From NCBI RefSeq assembly GCF_004758605.1, contig NZ_CP038512.1, positions 2,431,001 through 2,495,000 on the forward strand: a DNA stretch of 64,000 bases, given 5' to 3'. The stretch comes from Deinococcus metallilatus. Its GTDB lineage: Bacteria; Deinococcota; Deinococci; Deinococcales; Deinococcaceae. A model generated the notes under the pieces. That model worked only from the letters and a program-made list of their open reading frames with translations. It was not told where the DNA came from and ran no database searches. The position numbers and the translations under genes are program-made. Position 1 is the stretch's first letter. Every line of letters starts with the position of its first letter. Positions 27,097 through 47,730 of the stretch are shown here, in pieces.

Positions 27097-27768
27097 TCAT
27101 GACACCTTCAGGCGGTAGCCCACGCCGCGCACGGTGTCCAGCAACTCGCCCCGCGCGCCGAACTTGCGCCGCAGGTTCTTGATGTGGGCGTCCACCGTGC
27201 GTTCGTCGGTGCCGCGGTCCAGCGCGCCCAGCGCCGCCAGCAGTTCCGCGCGGGTGCGGACCACCCCCGGCTCGCGGGCCAGCAGGGCCAGCAGCCGGAC
27301 CTCTCCCGCCGTCAGGTCCAGGGGACGCCCGGCCAGGTCCGCCTCGTAGCTGGCGGTGTCCACCCGCAGCGGCCCCGCGTGCAGGGTGGAAGGCGGGCTG
27401 GCGTTCCCCCCGGCGCGGCGCAGCACGGCCTTCACGCGCGCCACGACCTCACGCGGGCTGTAGGGCTTCACCACGTAATCGTCGGCGCCGATCCCGAGGC
27501 CCACCAGCCGGTCCACCTCCTCGTCGCGGGCGGTGAGCATGATGATCGGCAGCTCGGACTCGGCGCGGACGCGGCGGGCCACTTCCAGACCGTCCAGGCC
27601 GGGCAGCATCAGGTCCAGCAGCATCAGGGCCGGGCGGGCGGCCCGCCACAGTTCCAGGGCGCGGGGACCGCTGGCCGCCCGTTCGGTGTGAAAGCCCTCG
27701 CGCCGCAGGTACTCCTCCAGAATCTCCGCCAGGCGCGGTTCGTCCTCGACGATCAGGATGGTGGTCAT
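27097..27768 (-). CDS. OmpR/PhoB-family response regulator
   Basis: A 223-residue regulator with a receiver domain (Asp9, phospho-acceptor Asp52 in MLLDLMLPG, Thr79, Lys101) and a C-terminal winged helix (about 130-222) that ends RTVDAHIKNLRRKFGA-type DNA-recognition helix and GVGYRLKVS. ATG 27768 starts MTTILIVEDEPR; the longer upstream frame is not conserved. It is the partner of the histidine kinase that follows it with a 4-bp overlap. The SHOCT-domain gene upstream may belong to the same unit. Confidence 0.94.
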   Translation of the reverse strand: MTTILIVEDEPRLAEILEEYLRREGFHTERAASGPRALELWRAARPALMLLDLMLPGLDGLEVARRVRAESELPIIMLTARDEEVDRLVGLGIGADDYVVKPYSPREVVARVKAVLRRAGGNASPPSTLHAGPLRVDTASYEADLAGRPLDLTAGEVRLLALLAREPGVVRTRAELLAALGALDRGTDERTVDAHIKNLRRKFGARGELLDTVRGVGYRLKVS

Positions 27769-27844
27769 GGGCTGGCCCCATTCTCCCCGATTCCGGGTCA
27801 CCTCCGGCCGTCCACGGGGGAGGGCCGGAGGCGGCGCGGGAACT

Positions 27845-28270
27845 TCAGAGGTCCTGCCGGGGTTCGTCCCGGCCTTGCGGGGCGCGCGGCCCTTCATCCA
27901 TCAGCGTCCGCCGCAGGGTTTCGTACTCGTCCGCGTTGATCTCGCCTTTCGCATAACGTTCACGGGCAATCTCCAGCGCGTGGCCCTCCAGAAAGCGTGC
28001 CCGCCCCCGCCGGAAGGTGGCGCGGACCTCCTCCCCCAGTCGCCCGCCGTCCGTGAACTGCGGGCGGTGCCTCCAGCCCCAGCGGCGCAGGAAAAGCACC
28101 GCGCCGATGATCAGCAGGAGGGGGAACAGGAGGAAGCCGCCGTGCAGCCCAGGCCCATACCCCGGACCGTAGCCGTAGGACCCGGGCGGATACGGCCCAC
28201 CGTAGGGCTGGGGGATGACCTGCACCGGGGTGCCGGGCGCCGCGTTGTTGATGATCACGTCCACAAACAT
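27845..28270 (-). CDS. SHOCT-domain membrane protein
   Basis: A 141-residue protein. ATG 28270 is behind a GGAGC site. Residues 20-43 are Pro/Gly/Tyr-rich, residues 44-62 form one transmembrane helix (FLLFPLLLIIGAVLFL), and the C-terminal part LEIARERYAKGEINADEYET is a SHOCT (short C-terminal) domain. SHOCT domains are common oligomerisation or regulatory tails of bacterial membrane proteins. It lies 76 bp upstream of the response regulator on the same strand and may be a target or accessory of that system. Confidence 0.85.
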   Translation of the reverse strand: MFVDVIINNAAPGTPVQVIPQPYGGPYPPGSYGYGPGYGPGLHGGFLLFPLLLIIGAVLFLRRWGWRHRPQFTDGGRLGEEVRATFRRGRARFLEGHALEIARERYAKGEINADEYETLRRTLMDEGPRAPQGRDEPRQDL

Positions 28271-28405
28271 CACTGCTCCTTTCCGAAAAGGCGGGGAAAG
28301 TCTGTCCCTCACCTGCCCCGAAGGTAGGTCCGGCCCCGTGAAGCGCGGGCGGAGGCCCTGTGAATCCCGTGTGAAGGGTCAGCTTTCGCTGAAAAACGTT
28401 TAATG

Positions 28406-28434
28406 TTGAATAACCTGAAGGTAAGGCGTACCAT
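28406..28434 (+). promoter_or_regulatory. Strong promoter, leaderless wrbA
   Basis: A -35 TTGAAT (28406-28411), a 17-bp spacer and a -10 TACCAT (28429-28434) end six bases before the ATG. This is the best-formed promoter of the leaderless class in the window. Confidence 0.75.
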
Positions 28435-28440
28435 CGGCCC

Positions 28441-29049
<609 letters not shown>

Positions 29050-29122
29050 AGCTCAGCGGCAGGCACGCGCTCCCAGGTAAAGCGGGGGCGCGTTGTGTTC
29101 TGCCGTGGGAAAGAGGCCAGCC

Positions 29123-29872
29123 CTACGCGCCCCGGCTGTCAAAGGTGCCCGAGCGCAGCAGCTCGCCCTCCCCCGGGCCAAAAGGCGAATGTTCCTCCGA
29201 CCAGCGCACGGCGGCCCCGATGTCGTAGGGCACCGCGCGAAAGTCCACCGCCCAGCCCTGCGGCCCGCGCGTCAGCAGCGTCCAGCGGGCCCGCGGGTCG
29301 CCGTCCACCTGATCACTGACCGCGCCCGCGTTGACCACCAGCGTGTCGCCCACACGGGTCGCGCCGGGACGGTGGGTGTGGCCGCACAGCACGACCTCCG
29401 CACCCAGCGGTTCGACCAGGGCGCACAGTTCACGCGGTTCGCGTGCCCGGTAGAACCCTCCGCTCTCCCCCTCCGGCTGCCAGACCCACAGCAGGCTGTC
29501 CCAGGCACTCGTCGGCGTGCCGTGACAGGCAAAGAGCGCCCCGTCCAGCGCGCGGGCCGTGAGGGGCAGGGCCGCCAGCCGCGCCAGCTCCCCCGGGTCC
29601 ACCTGCGTCCCCAGCCAGGCCCCGTACTCGCGGGCGAGGGGGGAGCGCCGCCCGCCCGGCCAGAGCTTCTCCTCGTTGTTGCCCCGGACCTCCAGCGCCC
29701 CCTGGCGCGCGAGGCCAAGTTGCAGGGCCGCTGCCCGCGCCGGGTCCGCCGACCCCTCCACCTGATCGCCCAGGTTCACGGTCAGGTCGGGGGCCGCCGC
29801 CCGAAGCTCGCGCAGCACGGCCTCCAGTGCAAAAGCGTTGCCATGCACGTCACTGATCACGGCCACCTTCAT
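29123..29872 (-). CDS. Calcineurin-like metallophosphoesterase
   Basis: A 249-residue protein with the metallophosphoesterase motifs in order: DVHGN (Asp8, His10), GDQ, GNNE, a histidine in CHGTP, and GHTHRPG. This is the YfcE/YvnB-like class of small phosphodiesterases. The natural substrate is unknown. Transcription probably starts at the ATG because TAGGCT ends six bases upstream. It is divergent from dcd across a 45-bp gap. Confidence 0.9.
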   Translation of the reverse strand: MKVAVISDVHGNAFALEAVLRELRAAAPDLTVNLGDQVEGSADPARAAALQLGLARQGALEVRGNNEEKLWPGGRRSPLAREYGAWLGTQVDPGELARLAALPLTARALDGALFACHGTPTSAWDSLLWVWQPEGESGGFYRAREPRELCALVEPLGAEVVLCGHTHRPGATRVGDTLVVNAGAVSDQVDGDPRARWTLLTRGPQGWAVDFRAVPYDIGAAVRWSEEHSPFGPGEGELLRSGTFDSRGA

Positions 29873-29878
29873 ACGGGC

Positions 29879-29884
29879 AGCCTA
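29879..29884 (-). promoter_or_regulatory. -10 box, leaderless phosphoesterase gene
   Basis: TAGGCT on the minus strand ends six bases before the ATG at 29872. Confidence 0.5.
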
Positions 29885-29904
29885 CCGCCCGGCGCCCGGC
29901 CCGC

Positions 29905-29910
29905 TAGCAT
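29905..29910 (+). promoter_or_regulatory. -10 box, leaderless dcd
   Basis: TAGCAT ends seven bases before the dcd ATG at 29918, back to back with the divergent phosphoesterase promoter. Confidence 0.5.
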
Positions 29911-29917
29911 GCGGCCC

Positions 29918-30474
<557 letters not shown>

Positions 30475-30478
<4 letters not shown>

Positions 30479-30969
30479 TCCGTGACCGAATTGGGAGCGA
30501 TTTCCCGGCACTGGAGCGGGCGCTGCGGGAGGTCCATGAGACGGACGGCTATCCCTCGGTCTGGCCTGCCGACCCACGGGCATTTCTCGCGCCGCCCCTG
30601 ACGGTGAGCGGGTGGGTGGCCGAATTCCGGGGGGAGGTGGTGGGCCAGGTCCTTTTACGCGGGGTGCCCGAACAGGTGCCCGGCTGGATGAGCGCCGCAG
30701 GCCTTCCGGCGCCAGAGGTGCTGGTCCTCTCACGTCTTTTCGTCGCTCCGGCGGGCCGTGGCAGGGGCTTGGCCCGCAGGCTTTTCCGGACAGCCTGGGC
30801 CGGGGCGCAGGCCCTGGGCAAGCGTGCCGTTCTCGACGTTCACCACAGGAATCTGGCCGCTATCCGCCTCTACAAGAGCGAGGGCTGGCAGTGCGTCGGC
30901 ACGGTGGACGGCGACTGGCTCGACCCTGGCGGGCGCGTGCCGCGCGTCCACGTCTACGTCGCGCCTTGA
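30475..30969 (+). CDS. GNAT-family acetyltransferase
   Basis: A 164-residue protein with the GNAT acetyl-CoA pyrophosphate loop [17 protein letters not shown] (Q/RxxGxG/A) near residues 88-104 and the C-terminal [13 protein letters not shown]. The acceptor substrate is unknown. It starts at GTG 30475, overlapping the dcd stop by 4 bp (GTGA), so it is coupled to dcd. Confidence 0.88.
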
Positions 30970-31040
30970 CCACGCCATCTCTTAACGTCTGCTGGGCTTC
31001 CTCTCGCCTTACGGCACCGGACATCTGAAAAGCTGCCGAC

Positions 31041-31259
31041 ATGCCGGACAAAGACGACAAGAACAGCGGCCACACCAGCCTCCCCCGCCAGTACGAGCGC
31101 GACAAGAAGGAAGTGGAGGAGATCGAGGACGGTCATAAGCCCTCCTTCAAGTCTGCCAACGACCGCGAGGCGAAGGCGGCGCGCAACGAGCAGGAGAGCC
31201 GCAAAGAGTCCCGGGATGTCGAGGAAGCCCGCAGTGTCCCCGCCACGGAGCAGGGCTGA
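31041..31259 (+). CDS. Small hydrophilic protein, paralogue 1
   Basis: A 72-residue, highly charged protein starting MPDKDDKNSGHTSLPRQYER, with no hydrophobic core and probably disordered or coiled. It shares MPD-x-D-x-K-x-SG and EVE-x-IED-x-H with the next gene. Function unknown; such small hydrophilic proteins in this genus are sometimes stress-related, but nothing here shows that. A terminator of the same sequence family follows each copy. Confidence 0.75.
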   Translation: MPDKDDKNSGHTSLPRQYERDKKEVEEIEDGHKPSFKSANDREAKAARNEQESRKESRDVEEARSVPATEQG

Positions 31260-31281
31260 GCAAGTCATCTGTGCAGGAAGG

Positions 31282-31310
31282 GTCGGGCGAGAGGCCCGGC
31301 TTTTCGTTTT
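31282..31310 (+). terminator. Terminator after small protein 1
   Basis: GTCGGGC (31282-31288) pairs with GCCCGGC (31294-31300) around GAGAG, followed by TTTTCGTTTT. Confidence 0.8.
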
Positions 31311-31394
31311 GCCGGATTCACGCGCCCTTTATCTCTGAACCGGGCTTCAGCGTCTCCGGGTGCGTTTGAGAGCAAGGGCTGTCAGGCTCGGACT

Positions 31395-31589
31395 ATGCCA
31401 GACCAGGACGAGAAGAAGAGCGGCCTCAGCAAACAGGCAGAGCAAAAGATGGAGGAGGTGGAGCTGATCGAGGACGATCACCGGCGCACCTTCACCGGCG
31501 GCGGCGCCCCCTACGACCGGCGCGGCCCGGAGGACAAAGACGAGCGCAGGTCGGACGCTGAAAACGTTCCGGCCATCAACCAGGACTGA
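31395..31589 (+). CDS. Small hydrophilic protein, paralogue 2
   Basis: A 64-residue charged protein starting MPDQDEKKSGLSKQAEQKME. The N-terminal half aligns with paralogue 1 (MPD-x-D-x-K-x-SG, then EVE-x-IED-x-H). The C-terminal half is Gly/Asp/Arg-rich. No domain is recognised. The repetition of both the coding start and the terminator indicates a local tandem duplication. Confidence 0.75.
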   Translation: MPDQDEKKSGLSKQAEQKMEEVELIEDDHRRTFTGGGAPYDRRGPEDKDERRSDAENVPAINQD

Positions 31590-31603
31590 GGACAACTCCC
31601 AGC

Positions 31604-31634
31604 AAAGGGTCGGGCGAGAGGTCCGGCCCTTTCT
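31604..31634 (+). terminator. Terminator after small protein 2
   Basis: AAAGGGTCGG (31604-31613) pairs with CCGGCCCTTT (31623-31632), one G-T pair, with a 9-base loop. Its core GGGTCGGGCGAGAGG repeats that of the preceding terminator. Confidence 0.75.
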
Positions 31635-31655
31635 CCATGCTGGAAAGGAACAGCT

Positions 31656-32042
31656 ATGCCCACAGAAGAACTCCAGAAACCCACGCCCGGCGTGCTGCTG
31701 CTGACCGCCCTGTTCGCCTTCGCGGGCGTCCTGCATTTCGTGAGGCCGGAGCCGTTCGACCGGATCGTGCCGCCCCAGCTCCCGCTTCCCGCCCGCACGG
31801 CCACCCTGCTGAGCGGAGCGGCGGAAATCGCGGGCGGGCTGGGACTCCTCCATCCAGCCACCCGGCCTGCCGCCCGCTGGGGGTTGATGGCGCTGCTGCT
31901 GGCGGTCTTCCCGGCAAACGTCTACATGGCCCAGCACGCCGAACGCTTCCGGCCGCTCCCCGTCTGGGGCCTCTGGGCAAGGTTGCCCCTGCAACCCCTG
32001 CTGATGCTGTTCGTCTGGCGGGCGGGGCGGCGGGCGGACTAG
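31656..32042 (+). CDS. DoxX-family membrane protein
   Basis: A 128-residue integral membrane protein with about four hydrophobic segments (near residues 12-29, 45-66, 72-89 and 104-122). The first segment [23 protein letters not shown] sequence is typical of small DoxX/DoxD-like proteins, including those with an H-F-x-x-P motif. Its role is unknown; DoxX proteins are linked to quinone or thiol redox functions. A GGAAAGGA site precedes the ATG. The end overlaps the convergent thioesterase gene by 4 bp. Confidence 0.82.
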   Translation: MPTEELQKPTPGVLLLTALFAFAGVLHFVRPEPFDRIVPPQLPLPARTATLLSGAAEIAGGLGLLHPATRPAARWGLMALLLAVFPANVYMAQHAERFRPLPVWGLWARLPLQPLLMLFVWRAGRRAD

Positions 32043-32473
32043 GCTTGTAGACCCTCCAGCGCCGCCCGCAGCACGCCCGGAAGCTCGACCGGGCGCCGGG
32101 TGGCCCGGTCCACGTACACATGGATGAAGTGGCCCTGCGCGCAGGCCGTCTCCTCCCCTTCGCGGAACACGGCCAGTTCGTAGCGCACGCTGCTGCGCCC
32201 CAGGTGGGCCACCCGGACGCCGACGCTGAGCAGCTCGGGGAAGGCTGCCGGGGCGAAGAAGGCGCAGCCGGTTTCGACCACGAGGCCGATGACTTCACCC
32301 GCCTGGAGGTCCAGTGCCCCCCTTGAGGCAAGGTAGGCATTCACGGCGGTGTCGAAGTAGGCGTAGTAGGTGACGTTGTTGACGTGCCCGTACACGTCGT
32401 TGTCGGCCCAGCGCGTCGGCGTGGGATGGTGGTGGGGGTAGGCGCTGCGGGGCTCGGGCGTGGGGCGGGTCAT
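32039..32473 (-). CDS. Acyl-CoA thioesterase, 4HBT hot-dog family
   Basis: A 144-residue single hot-dog domain protein. [20 protein letters not shown] near residues 21-40 contains the catalytic Asp of the 4-hydroxybenzoyl-CoA thioesterase group. It hydrolyses acyl-CoA thioesters; the chain specificity is not predictable. The ATG at 32473 follows TACGCT by six bases, so the longer upstream frame is not used. It is divergent from the thiolase gene, consistent with acyl-CoA metabolism. Confidence 0.88.
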   Translation of the reverse strand: MTRPTPEPRSAYPHHHPTPTRWADNDVYGHVNNVTYYAYFDTAVNAYLASRGALDLQAGEVIGLVVETGCAFFAPAAFPELLSVGVRVAHLGRSSVRYELAVFREGEETACAQGHFIHVYVDRATRRPVELPGVLRAALEGLQA

Positions 32474-32479
32474 GCGGGC

Positions 32480-32485
32480 AGCGTA
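32480..32485 (-). promoter_or_regulatory. -10 box, leaderless thioesterase gene
   Basis: TACGCT on the minus strand ends six bases before the ATG at 32473. Confidence 0.5.
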
Positions 32486-32547
32486 ACGGAAGGCCGCGTT
32501 CCGGGCACGGTGACGGGAGGTGTGACGGGGGGCCAGCACCTCCCCGC

Positions 32548-32553
32548 TAGACT
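32548..32553 (+). promoter_or_regulatory. -10 box, leaderless thiolase gene
   Basis: TAGACT ends six bases before the ATG at 32560. Confidence 0.5.
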
Positions 32554-32559
32554 GCGGGC

Positions 32560-33725
<1,166 letters not shown>

Positions 33726-33729
<4 letters not shown>

Positions 33730-34387
33730 AAGGCCCAGTACGGTCGAAATCCCGACACACACGTCACCTACCCGCCTTCACCAATCGCAAGAAAGTGAGG
33801 GGCGGCAAACGACAGATCAGGCGTGTTCAGCGATGGCGGGAGGCTCGTCTCGAACCCGACCTCAACCATTTGCGCCGCTTCGGGCAGGAGTATGTCAAGC
33901 TCACCATCGACCCCTGGTATCGCCTGGTCAAGCGTCAGCCCCCCGTCTGGCTTAGACGTGAGATGACCTTGGCTCTCCTAGATGTTTACGAATCCTGGCG
34001 CCGAAAGGTCGAGGCGTTACCGGAGGTTGAATACCTCCGCGTGTGGCTGAGTTGGCCGAACTTCATAGACTCGCAGGTCGTCATGGCGACGGGCCGACAA
34101 GCTCAACATTACCAAGACGTTTTTCTTCCTGTCGCAGAGCCGAAGGGCTTGCCATCCGAGCTGGGACCGCAGTTGCTCGCTCGCCTCTCGGAGTTCGAGT
34201 GGCAGGAGTGCCTGAGTGAGTATCCCGTGTATAAGGACGACCTCACAGCAGATGAGTTGCATTGGCTCTTCAAACGCCGTTACCGTCCTGGCCGTCTGTA
34301 CGATGGAACAGAGGTGTACTGGATTGAGCAGGGTCGGGTCTGGGTCGGCCAGAAGCTCACGAACAAAGAAGCGCCTAGCATGAACCT

Positions 34388-34391
<4 letters not shown>
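33726..34391 (+). CDS. Hypothetical protein, possibly DUF3916-like
   Basis: The frame opens at GTG 33726, overlapping the thiolase stop, and encodes 221 residues. The start is uncertain because the first 30 residues are basic and low in conservation signal; GTG at about 33797 is an alternative. The core [20 protein letters not shown] followed by [13 protein letters not shown] recalls, from memory, the DUF3916 proteins of unknown function. Base composition is clearly lower in G+C than the flanks. It overlaps the ankyrin gene by 4 bp. Confidence 0.65.
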
Positions 34392-35106
<715 letters not shown>

Positions 35107-35110
<4 letters not shown>

Positions 35111-35673
35111 CTGATCCCCTCCGAGATGGCAAGCCCGACCGCGCTCCAGCCGACGGCGAACAGGTCAACGAGCTGACCGAGCAGCCGGATTACCGCACCG
35201 GCTACCAGATGCCCGACCCCAAGGACGACCACCAGCGCCACTACACCACCACCCCCCCCGAAGACCGGGTGGGCAGTGCCGACCACGGCGTTTACCAGCC
35301 GGTCGAGGCGCAGGACCCCAAGGAGATCACCGGGCAGTTCGACCATCTGGCGACCCGTGACCCGGTGGCGATGGAACATGCCCCGCAAAGGGCCGAGTTC
35401 GCGGGGGCGCAGACGGTGGAGGGCCTGGGTATCAACACCGACACGCCGATGGATCTGGTGGCCCCGATGGCCGTCGGCATGGCCGTCACGTCGAGCATGG
35501 CGACGGCCGAGGAAACCGAGGTGGAACTCCGCGACCCCAACCGCAACTATGTCCCGCCCGGCAAGGAAGTGGTCCCCCACGTCCCCGAGGAACCCGGCGA
35601 CCTGCTCCCCGGCACCCCCCCCGAGATCAAGGCCGAGGTCGCGGGCACCGAGGACAACGACGACCGCCTGTAA
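35107..35673 (+). CDS. Acidic, probably disordered hypothetical protein
   Basis: A 188-residue protein rich in Asp, Glu, Pro and Thr, with a single mildly hydrophobic stretch ([18 protein letters not shown], about residues 118-135). I recognise no domain. It overlaps the ankyrin gene by 4 bp and is followed by a strong terminator. Low-complexity composition suggests an extended or disordered protein. Confidence 0.72.
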
Positions 35674-35691
35674 GCGCAGCCCGCCCAGCCG

Positions 35692-35719
35692 AAACCCCCG
35701 CCACATGGACGGGGGTTTT
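35692..35719. terminator. Terminator between convergent units
   Basis: AAACCCCCG (35692-35700) and CGGGGGTTT (35710-35718) form a 9-bp stem around a 9-base loop, with T on one side and A on the other, so it can act in both directions between the hypothetical gene and aceF. Confidence 0.85.
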
Positions 35720-35730
35720 CACTTTCTTTT

Positions 35731-35752
35731 GCTGTCTGCTGAGGGCTGAGCG
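35731..35752. repeat. Fragment of a dispersed GCTGA-type repeat
   Basis: CTGCTGAGGGCTGAG here resembles the arms of the inverted repeat at 37625-37676 and of the one at 58936-58985. It sits just past the aceF stop, so aceF is bracketed by copies. Confidence 0.45.
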
Positions 35753-35756
35753 CTCT

Positions 35757-37586
<1,830 letters not shown>

Positions 37587-37587
37587 T

Positions 37588-37622
<35 letters not shown>

Positions 37623-37624
37623 GT

Positions 37625-37676
37625 TCAGCTATCAGCCTTCAGCATAGAGGGCTGGCCGCTGAAGGCTGATAGCTGA
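37625..37676. repeat. Perfect 19-bp inverted repeat between aceE and aceF
   Basis: Arms 37625-37643 and 37658-37676 are exact reverse complements (right arm GCTGAAGGCTGATAGCTGA) with a 14-base loop. Copies with related arms lie at 35731-35752 and 58936-58985, which suggests a dispersed small repeat rather than a gene-specific site. It could fold in the aceE-aceF mRNA. Confidence 0.8.
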
Positions 37677-37680
37677 CGGC

Positions 37681-40425
<2,745 letters not shown>

Positions 40426-40431
40426 GCCCGT

Positions 40432-40460
40432 AGTGTATGCCCCCGCATTGACTGCTTCCA
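40432..40460 (-). promoter_or_regulatory. Promoter, leaderless aceE
   Basis: On the minus strand a -10 TACACT (40437-40432) ends six bases before the ATG at 40425; TTGGAA, 18 bp further upstream, is a possible -35. Confidence 0.55.
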
Positions 40461-40621
40461 ACAGGCAAAATGAGGCGATTCACCACGGGGGATGGTGAGT
40501 GTGCCAAGCTGGAGGAAGGTACGCGGGACGCGGGAAAAAGAGGAGCTGCCGCGACTCCTCCCGCTTCTGAAGTCCGGAAAGCGTCTGCGCCCTCACCGCG
40601 TCCTCCCCCGAAAGGACCCCC

Positions 40622-41524
40622 ATGGAACTCCGCCACCTCCGTCATTTCGTCGCGCTGGCCGAGGAAGAACACTTCGGGCGGGCGGCGGAGCGCGTGTTTG
40701 TGGTGCAGCAGGCCCTCAGCAACTCGATCAAGAACCTGGAAGACGAGGTGGGCGTGCCCCTGGTGCTGCGGACCACCCGGCGGGTGCAGCTCACCCCGGC
40801 GGGGCGGGAGTTCCTGGTGGGGGCGCGGGAGACGCTGGCGCAGGCGGCGCAGACGGTGGAGCGGGCACGCCGGGCCGCGCGGGGCGAGGTCGGGCGGCTG
40901 ACGGTGGGCTTCGTGAGCGGCCTGGCCTTTGGCGGCCTGCCGGAGATCGTGCGGGCCTTCCGGGAGCTGTACCCGAATGTCAGCGTGGACCTGCGCGAAC
41001 TCACCGCCCAGGAACAGGAGGCCGGGCTGCGCGGCGGACAGATCGACGTGGGGCTGATGCTGCTGCCGGTGCGCGATCCGGGGCTGGACTCGCAGCCGCT
41101 CTGGCGGCAACCGCTGGTGGCGGCCCTGCCCGCCGGGCATCCGCTGGCCCGGAGGCGACGCCTGCGAATCGCCGACCTGCGAGACGAACGCTTCGTGTTC
41201 TTTCCGCGCCATCTGCGCGCCACCTATTTCGACCAGGTGATGCGCTGGTGCTCTGGAGCAGGCTTTACCCCAAACGTGGTGCAGGAGGCCATCGAGATTC
41301 CCACCCTGCTGTCCCTCGTCGCGGCGGGCGTCGGCGTCTTTCTGCCGATCCAGTTCTTCGAGCGCCTCTCGCTGCCGGGCGTGGTGTACCGCCCGCTGGA
41401 AGACGCGCCGCTGATCGACATCGTGGCCGTGTGGCGGCGGGAGGAGGAGGAGGAGGGCGGCCCCATCGTGCGGGCCTTTTTGAAGGTGGCGCAGGAGGCG
41501 CTGGGGGCGCAGGCGGGGGGGTGA
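40622..41524 (+). CDS. LysR-family transcriptional regulator
   Basis: A 300-residue LysR-type regulator. The N-terminal winged helix (residues 1-60, [20 protein letters not shown] then [20 protein letters not shown]) precedes a periplasmic-binding-like effector domain (about 88-290) beginning [20 protein letters not shown]. It is divergent from aceE across 196 bp, the usual arrangement for a regulator of a neighbouring gene, so control of aceEF is possible but unproven. A purine-rich AAAGGA site precedes the ATG. Confidence 0.93.
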   Translation: MELRHLRHFVALAEEEHFGRAAERVFVVQQALSNSIKNLEDEVGVPLVLRTTRRVQLTPAGREFLVGARETLAQAAQTVERARRAARGEVGRLTVGFVSGLAFGGLPEIVRAFRELYPNVSVDLRELTAQEQEAGLRGGQIDVGLMLLPVRDPGLDSQPLWRQPLVAALPAGHPLARRRRLRIADLRDERFVFFPRHLRATYFDQVMRWCSGAGFTPNVVQEAIEIPTLLSLVAAGVGVFLPIQFFERLSLPGVVYRPLEDAPLIDIVAVWRREEEEEGGPIVRAFLKVAQEALGAQAGG

Positions 41525-41586
41525 GCCAGGCGGGAGAGTTGGAAAAGTTCCTATGTCGCAGACGAACAGAGAGGTGATATTCAGCC

Positions 41587-42018
41587 GTGAAGACTCATTT
41601 GCTCGCCCGCGCTGTCATTCAGGACGCCGGGCATGTGCTGGTGGCCCAAGCACGTGGCTTTAGCCATACCTTTCTGCCTGGCGGCCACATCGAACCCGGT
41701 GAGGGGATGAAGGCGGTCCTCGCCCGCGAACTCTCCGAAGAGTTGGGCCTGAGCGTGGAGGTGAGCCGATTTTTGGGGGTTGTGGAGTTCTGGTGAACAG
41801 ACCAGCAGGGGCAGGAACACCACGAACTCAGTCACCTCTTCTCCGCCACCTCGCCCCGGCTCCGGCATGACCTGCCCGTGGCATCACAGGAGGCGCATCT
41901 GTCGTTCGATTGGGTGCCGCTGGAGCAACTGGACACCCGACAACTGGAACCCTTTCCCGGGCGGAAACTGATACGGGAAGCAGCAGCGCACGCCTGGTTC
42001 GCCTCCGCCGTGCAGTGA
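41587..42018 (+). pseudogene. NUDIX hydrolase interrupted by an in-frame TGA
   Basis: The frame begins at GTG 41587 behind an AGAGGTGA site. The NUDIX box GGHIEPGEGMKAVLARELSE-ELG is complete (G-x5-E-x7-REL-x-EE-x-G). After VEFW a TGA stops translation at 41794-41796. The same frame then continues with clearly protein-like sequence (TDQQGQEHHELSHLFSATSP to FASAVQ) to TGA at 42018. A single base change, for example from TGG, would explain this. Truncation leaves 69 residues, too short for a folded NUDIX domain. Sequencing error cannot be excluded. Confidence 0.75.
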
Positions 42019-42069
42019 ACCTCGCTTGACCTCCGCCATCCCGCTTACCTTCCCCTTACGTTATAGGCG

Positions 42070-42075
42070 TAAACT
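42070..42075 (+). promoter_or_regulatory. -10 box, leaderless uvrB
   Basis: TAAACT ends six bases before the uvrB ATG at 42082. The six bases GGAAAG could also serve as a weak ribosome binding site. Confidence 0.5.
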
Positions 42076-42081
42076 GGAAAG

Positions 42082-45672
<3,591 letters not shown>

Positions 45673-45683
45673 GGGCGCACCTG

Positions 45684-45689
45684 TACCAT
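45684..45689 (+). promoter_or_regulatory. -10 box, leaderless Uma2 gene
   Basis: TACCAT ends six bases before the ATG at 45696, 24 bp after uvrB. Confidence 0.5.
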
Positions 45690-45695
45690 TGACCC

Positions 45696-46250
45696 ATGAG
45701 CGACCCCGCCTTCAAACGCATGAGCGTGGAGGAGTATCTCCGCACCGAGGAGAAAAGCCCGTACAAGCGCGAGTACGTGGGCGGGTTTGTGTACCCACTG
45801 CACGCTCATGCCGGGGCGAGTGAGGAACATGTCCTGATCAGCAGCAACATCATCGCCGCACTACATGCGGACGCCAGACGGACGGGCTGCCGCCTCTACC
45901 AGTCGGACATGAAACTCTTCATTGAGGACAGCAGCACCTTCTTCTACCCGGACGTGATGCTGGTGTGCGACCGGAACGATACGGAAAGGTACTTCAAGAC
46001 TGCGCCCTGCCTCCTCGTGGAAGTGCTGTCCAGCAGCACGGCCTCACATGACCGGGTTGCCAAGTACGCCACCTATACCGCCATTCCCACCCTGCAAACG
46101 TACCTGATCGTCGAGCAAAACGAGCGGCGCGTGTACGCCTACCAGCGCGAGGGCGGCAAGTGGGAACTTCAGGAACTCGTGGGGCAGGGCAGCCTTCCCT
46201 GCCTGGGGCGAACGCTGACGCTGGACGAGATTTACGCCGGGGTGTTGTGA
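45696..46250 (+). CDS. Uma2-family endonuclease (DUF820)
   Basis: A 184-residue PD-(D/E)XK nuclease-fold protein. The N-terminal [20 protein letters not shown] and the active-site strand [14 protein letters not shown], then [20 protein letters not shown], match Uma2/DUF820, a family expanded in Deinococcus, cyanobacteria and Chloroflexi. Biological role is not established. It directly follows uvrB but has its own -10 box. A hairpin follows the stop. Confidence 0.88.
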   Translation: MSDPAFKRMSVEEYLRTEEKSPYKREYVGGFVYPLHAHAGASEEHVLISSNIIAALHADARRTGCRLYQSDMKLFIEDSSTFFYPDVMLVCDRNDTERYFKTAPCLLVEVLSSSTASHDRVAKYATYTAIPTLQTYLIVEQNERRVYAYQREGGKWELQELVGQGSLPCLGRTLTLDEIYAGVL

Positions 46251-46267
46251 GGCCCACAGCCCACAAG

Positions 46268-46311
46268 AAGAAGTGGGGCCGCTCCGGTGGGATGGGGCGG
46301 CCCCACTTCTT
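46268..46311. terminator. Hairpin between convergent genes
   Basis: AAGAAGTGGGGCCGC (46268-46282) and its exact complement GCGGCCCCACTTCTT (46297-46311) form a 15-bp stem with a 14-base loop between the convergent Uma2 and permease genes. There is no clear T tract, but the position suggests bidirectional termination. Confidence 0.6.
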
Positions 46312-46318
46312 GTGAGGG

Positions 46319-47596
<1,278 letters not shown>

Positions 47597-47674
47597 CGGG
47601 CCTCCGGAGGCGCGGCAGGGGGGAACCAGGATCGCCTGGGGGCGACACTGGGCGCGCGTTGTCTCCGGGGGCCG

Positions 47675-47680
47675 AGCATA
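47675..47680 (-). promoter_or_regulatory. Possible -10 for the uracil permease
   Basis: TATGCT on the minus strand lies about 80 bp upstream of the permease ATG, leaving a G+C-rich leader. No convincing -35 was found. Confidence 0.3.
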
Positions 47681-47718
47681 CCGCTTCCCCTGCCGGGGAA
47701 TGGAGGGCAGGCGCACGC

Positions 47719-47724
47719 TACGCT
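47719..47724 (+). promoter_or_regulatory. -10 box, leaderless dsRBD gene
   Basis: TACGCT ends six bases before the ATG at 47731. Confidence 0.5.
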
Positions 47725-47730
47725 GGGGCC

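Noticed and set aside
29093..29917. In-frame extension upstream of dcd giving a 461-residue protein
   Set aside because: The extension is His/Arg/Pro-rich and lies antisense to the phosphoesterase gene. Normal dCTP deaminase is about 190 residues and the -10 box is just before ATG 29918.
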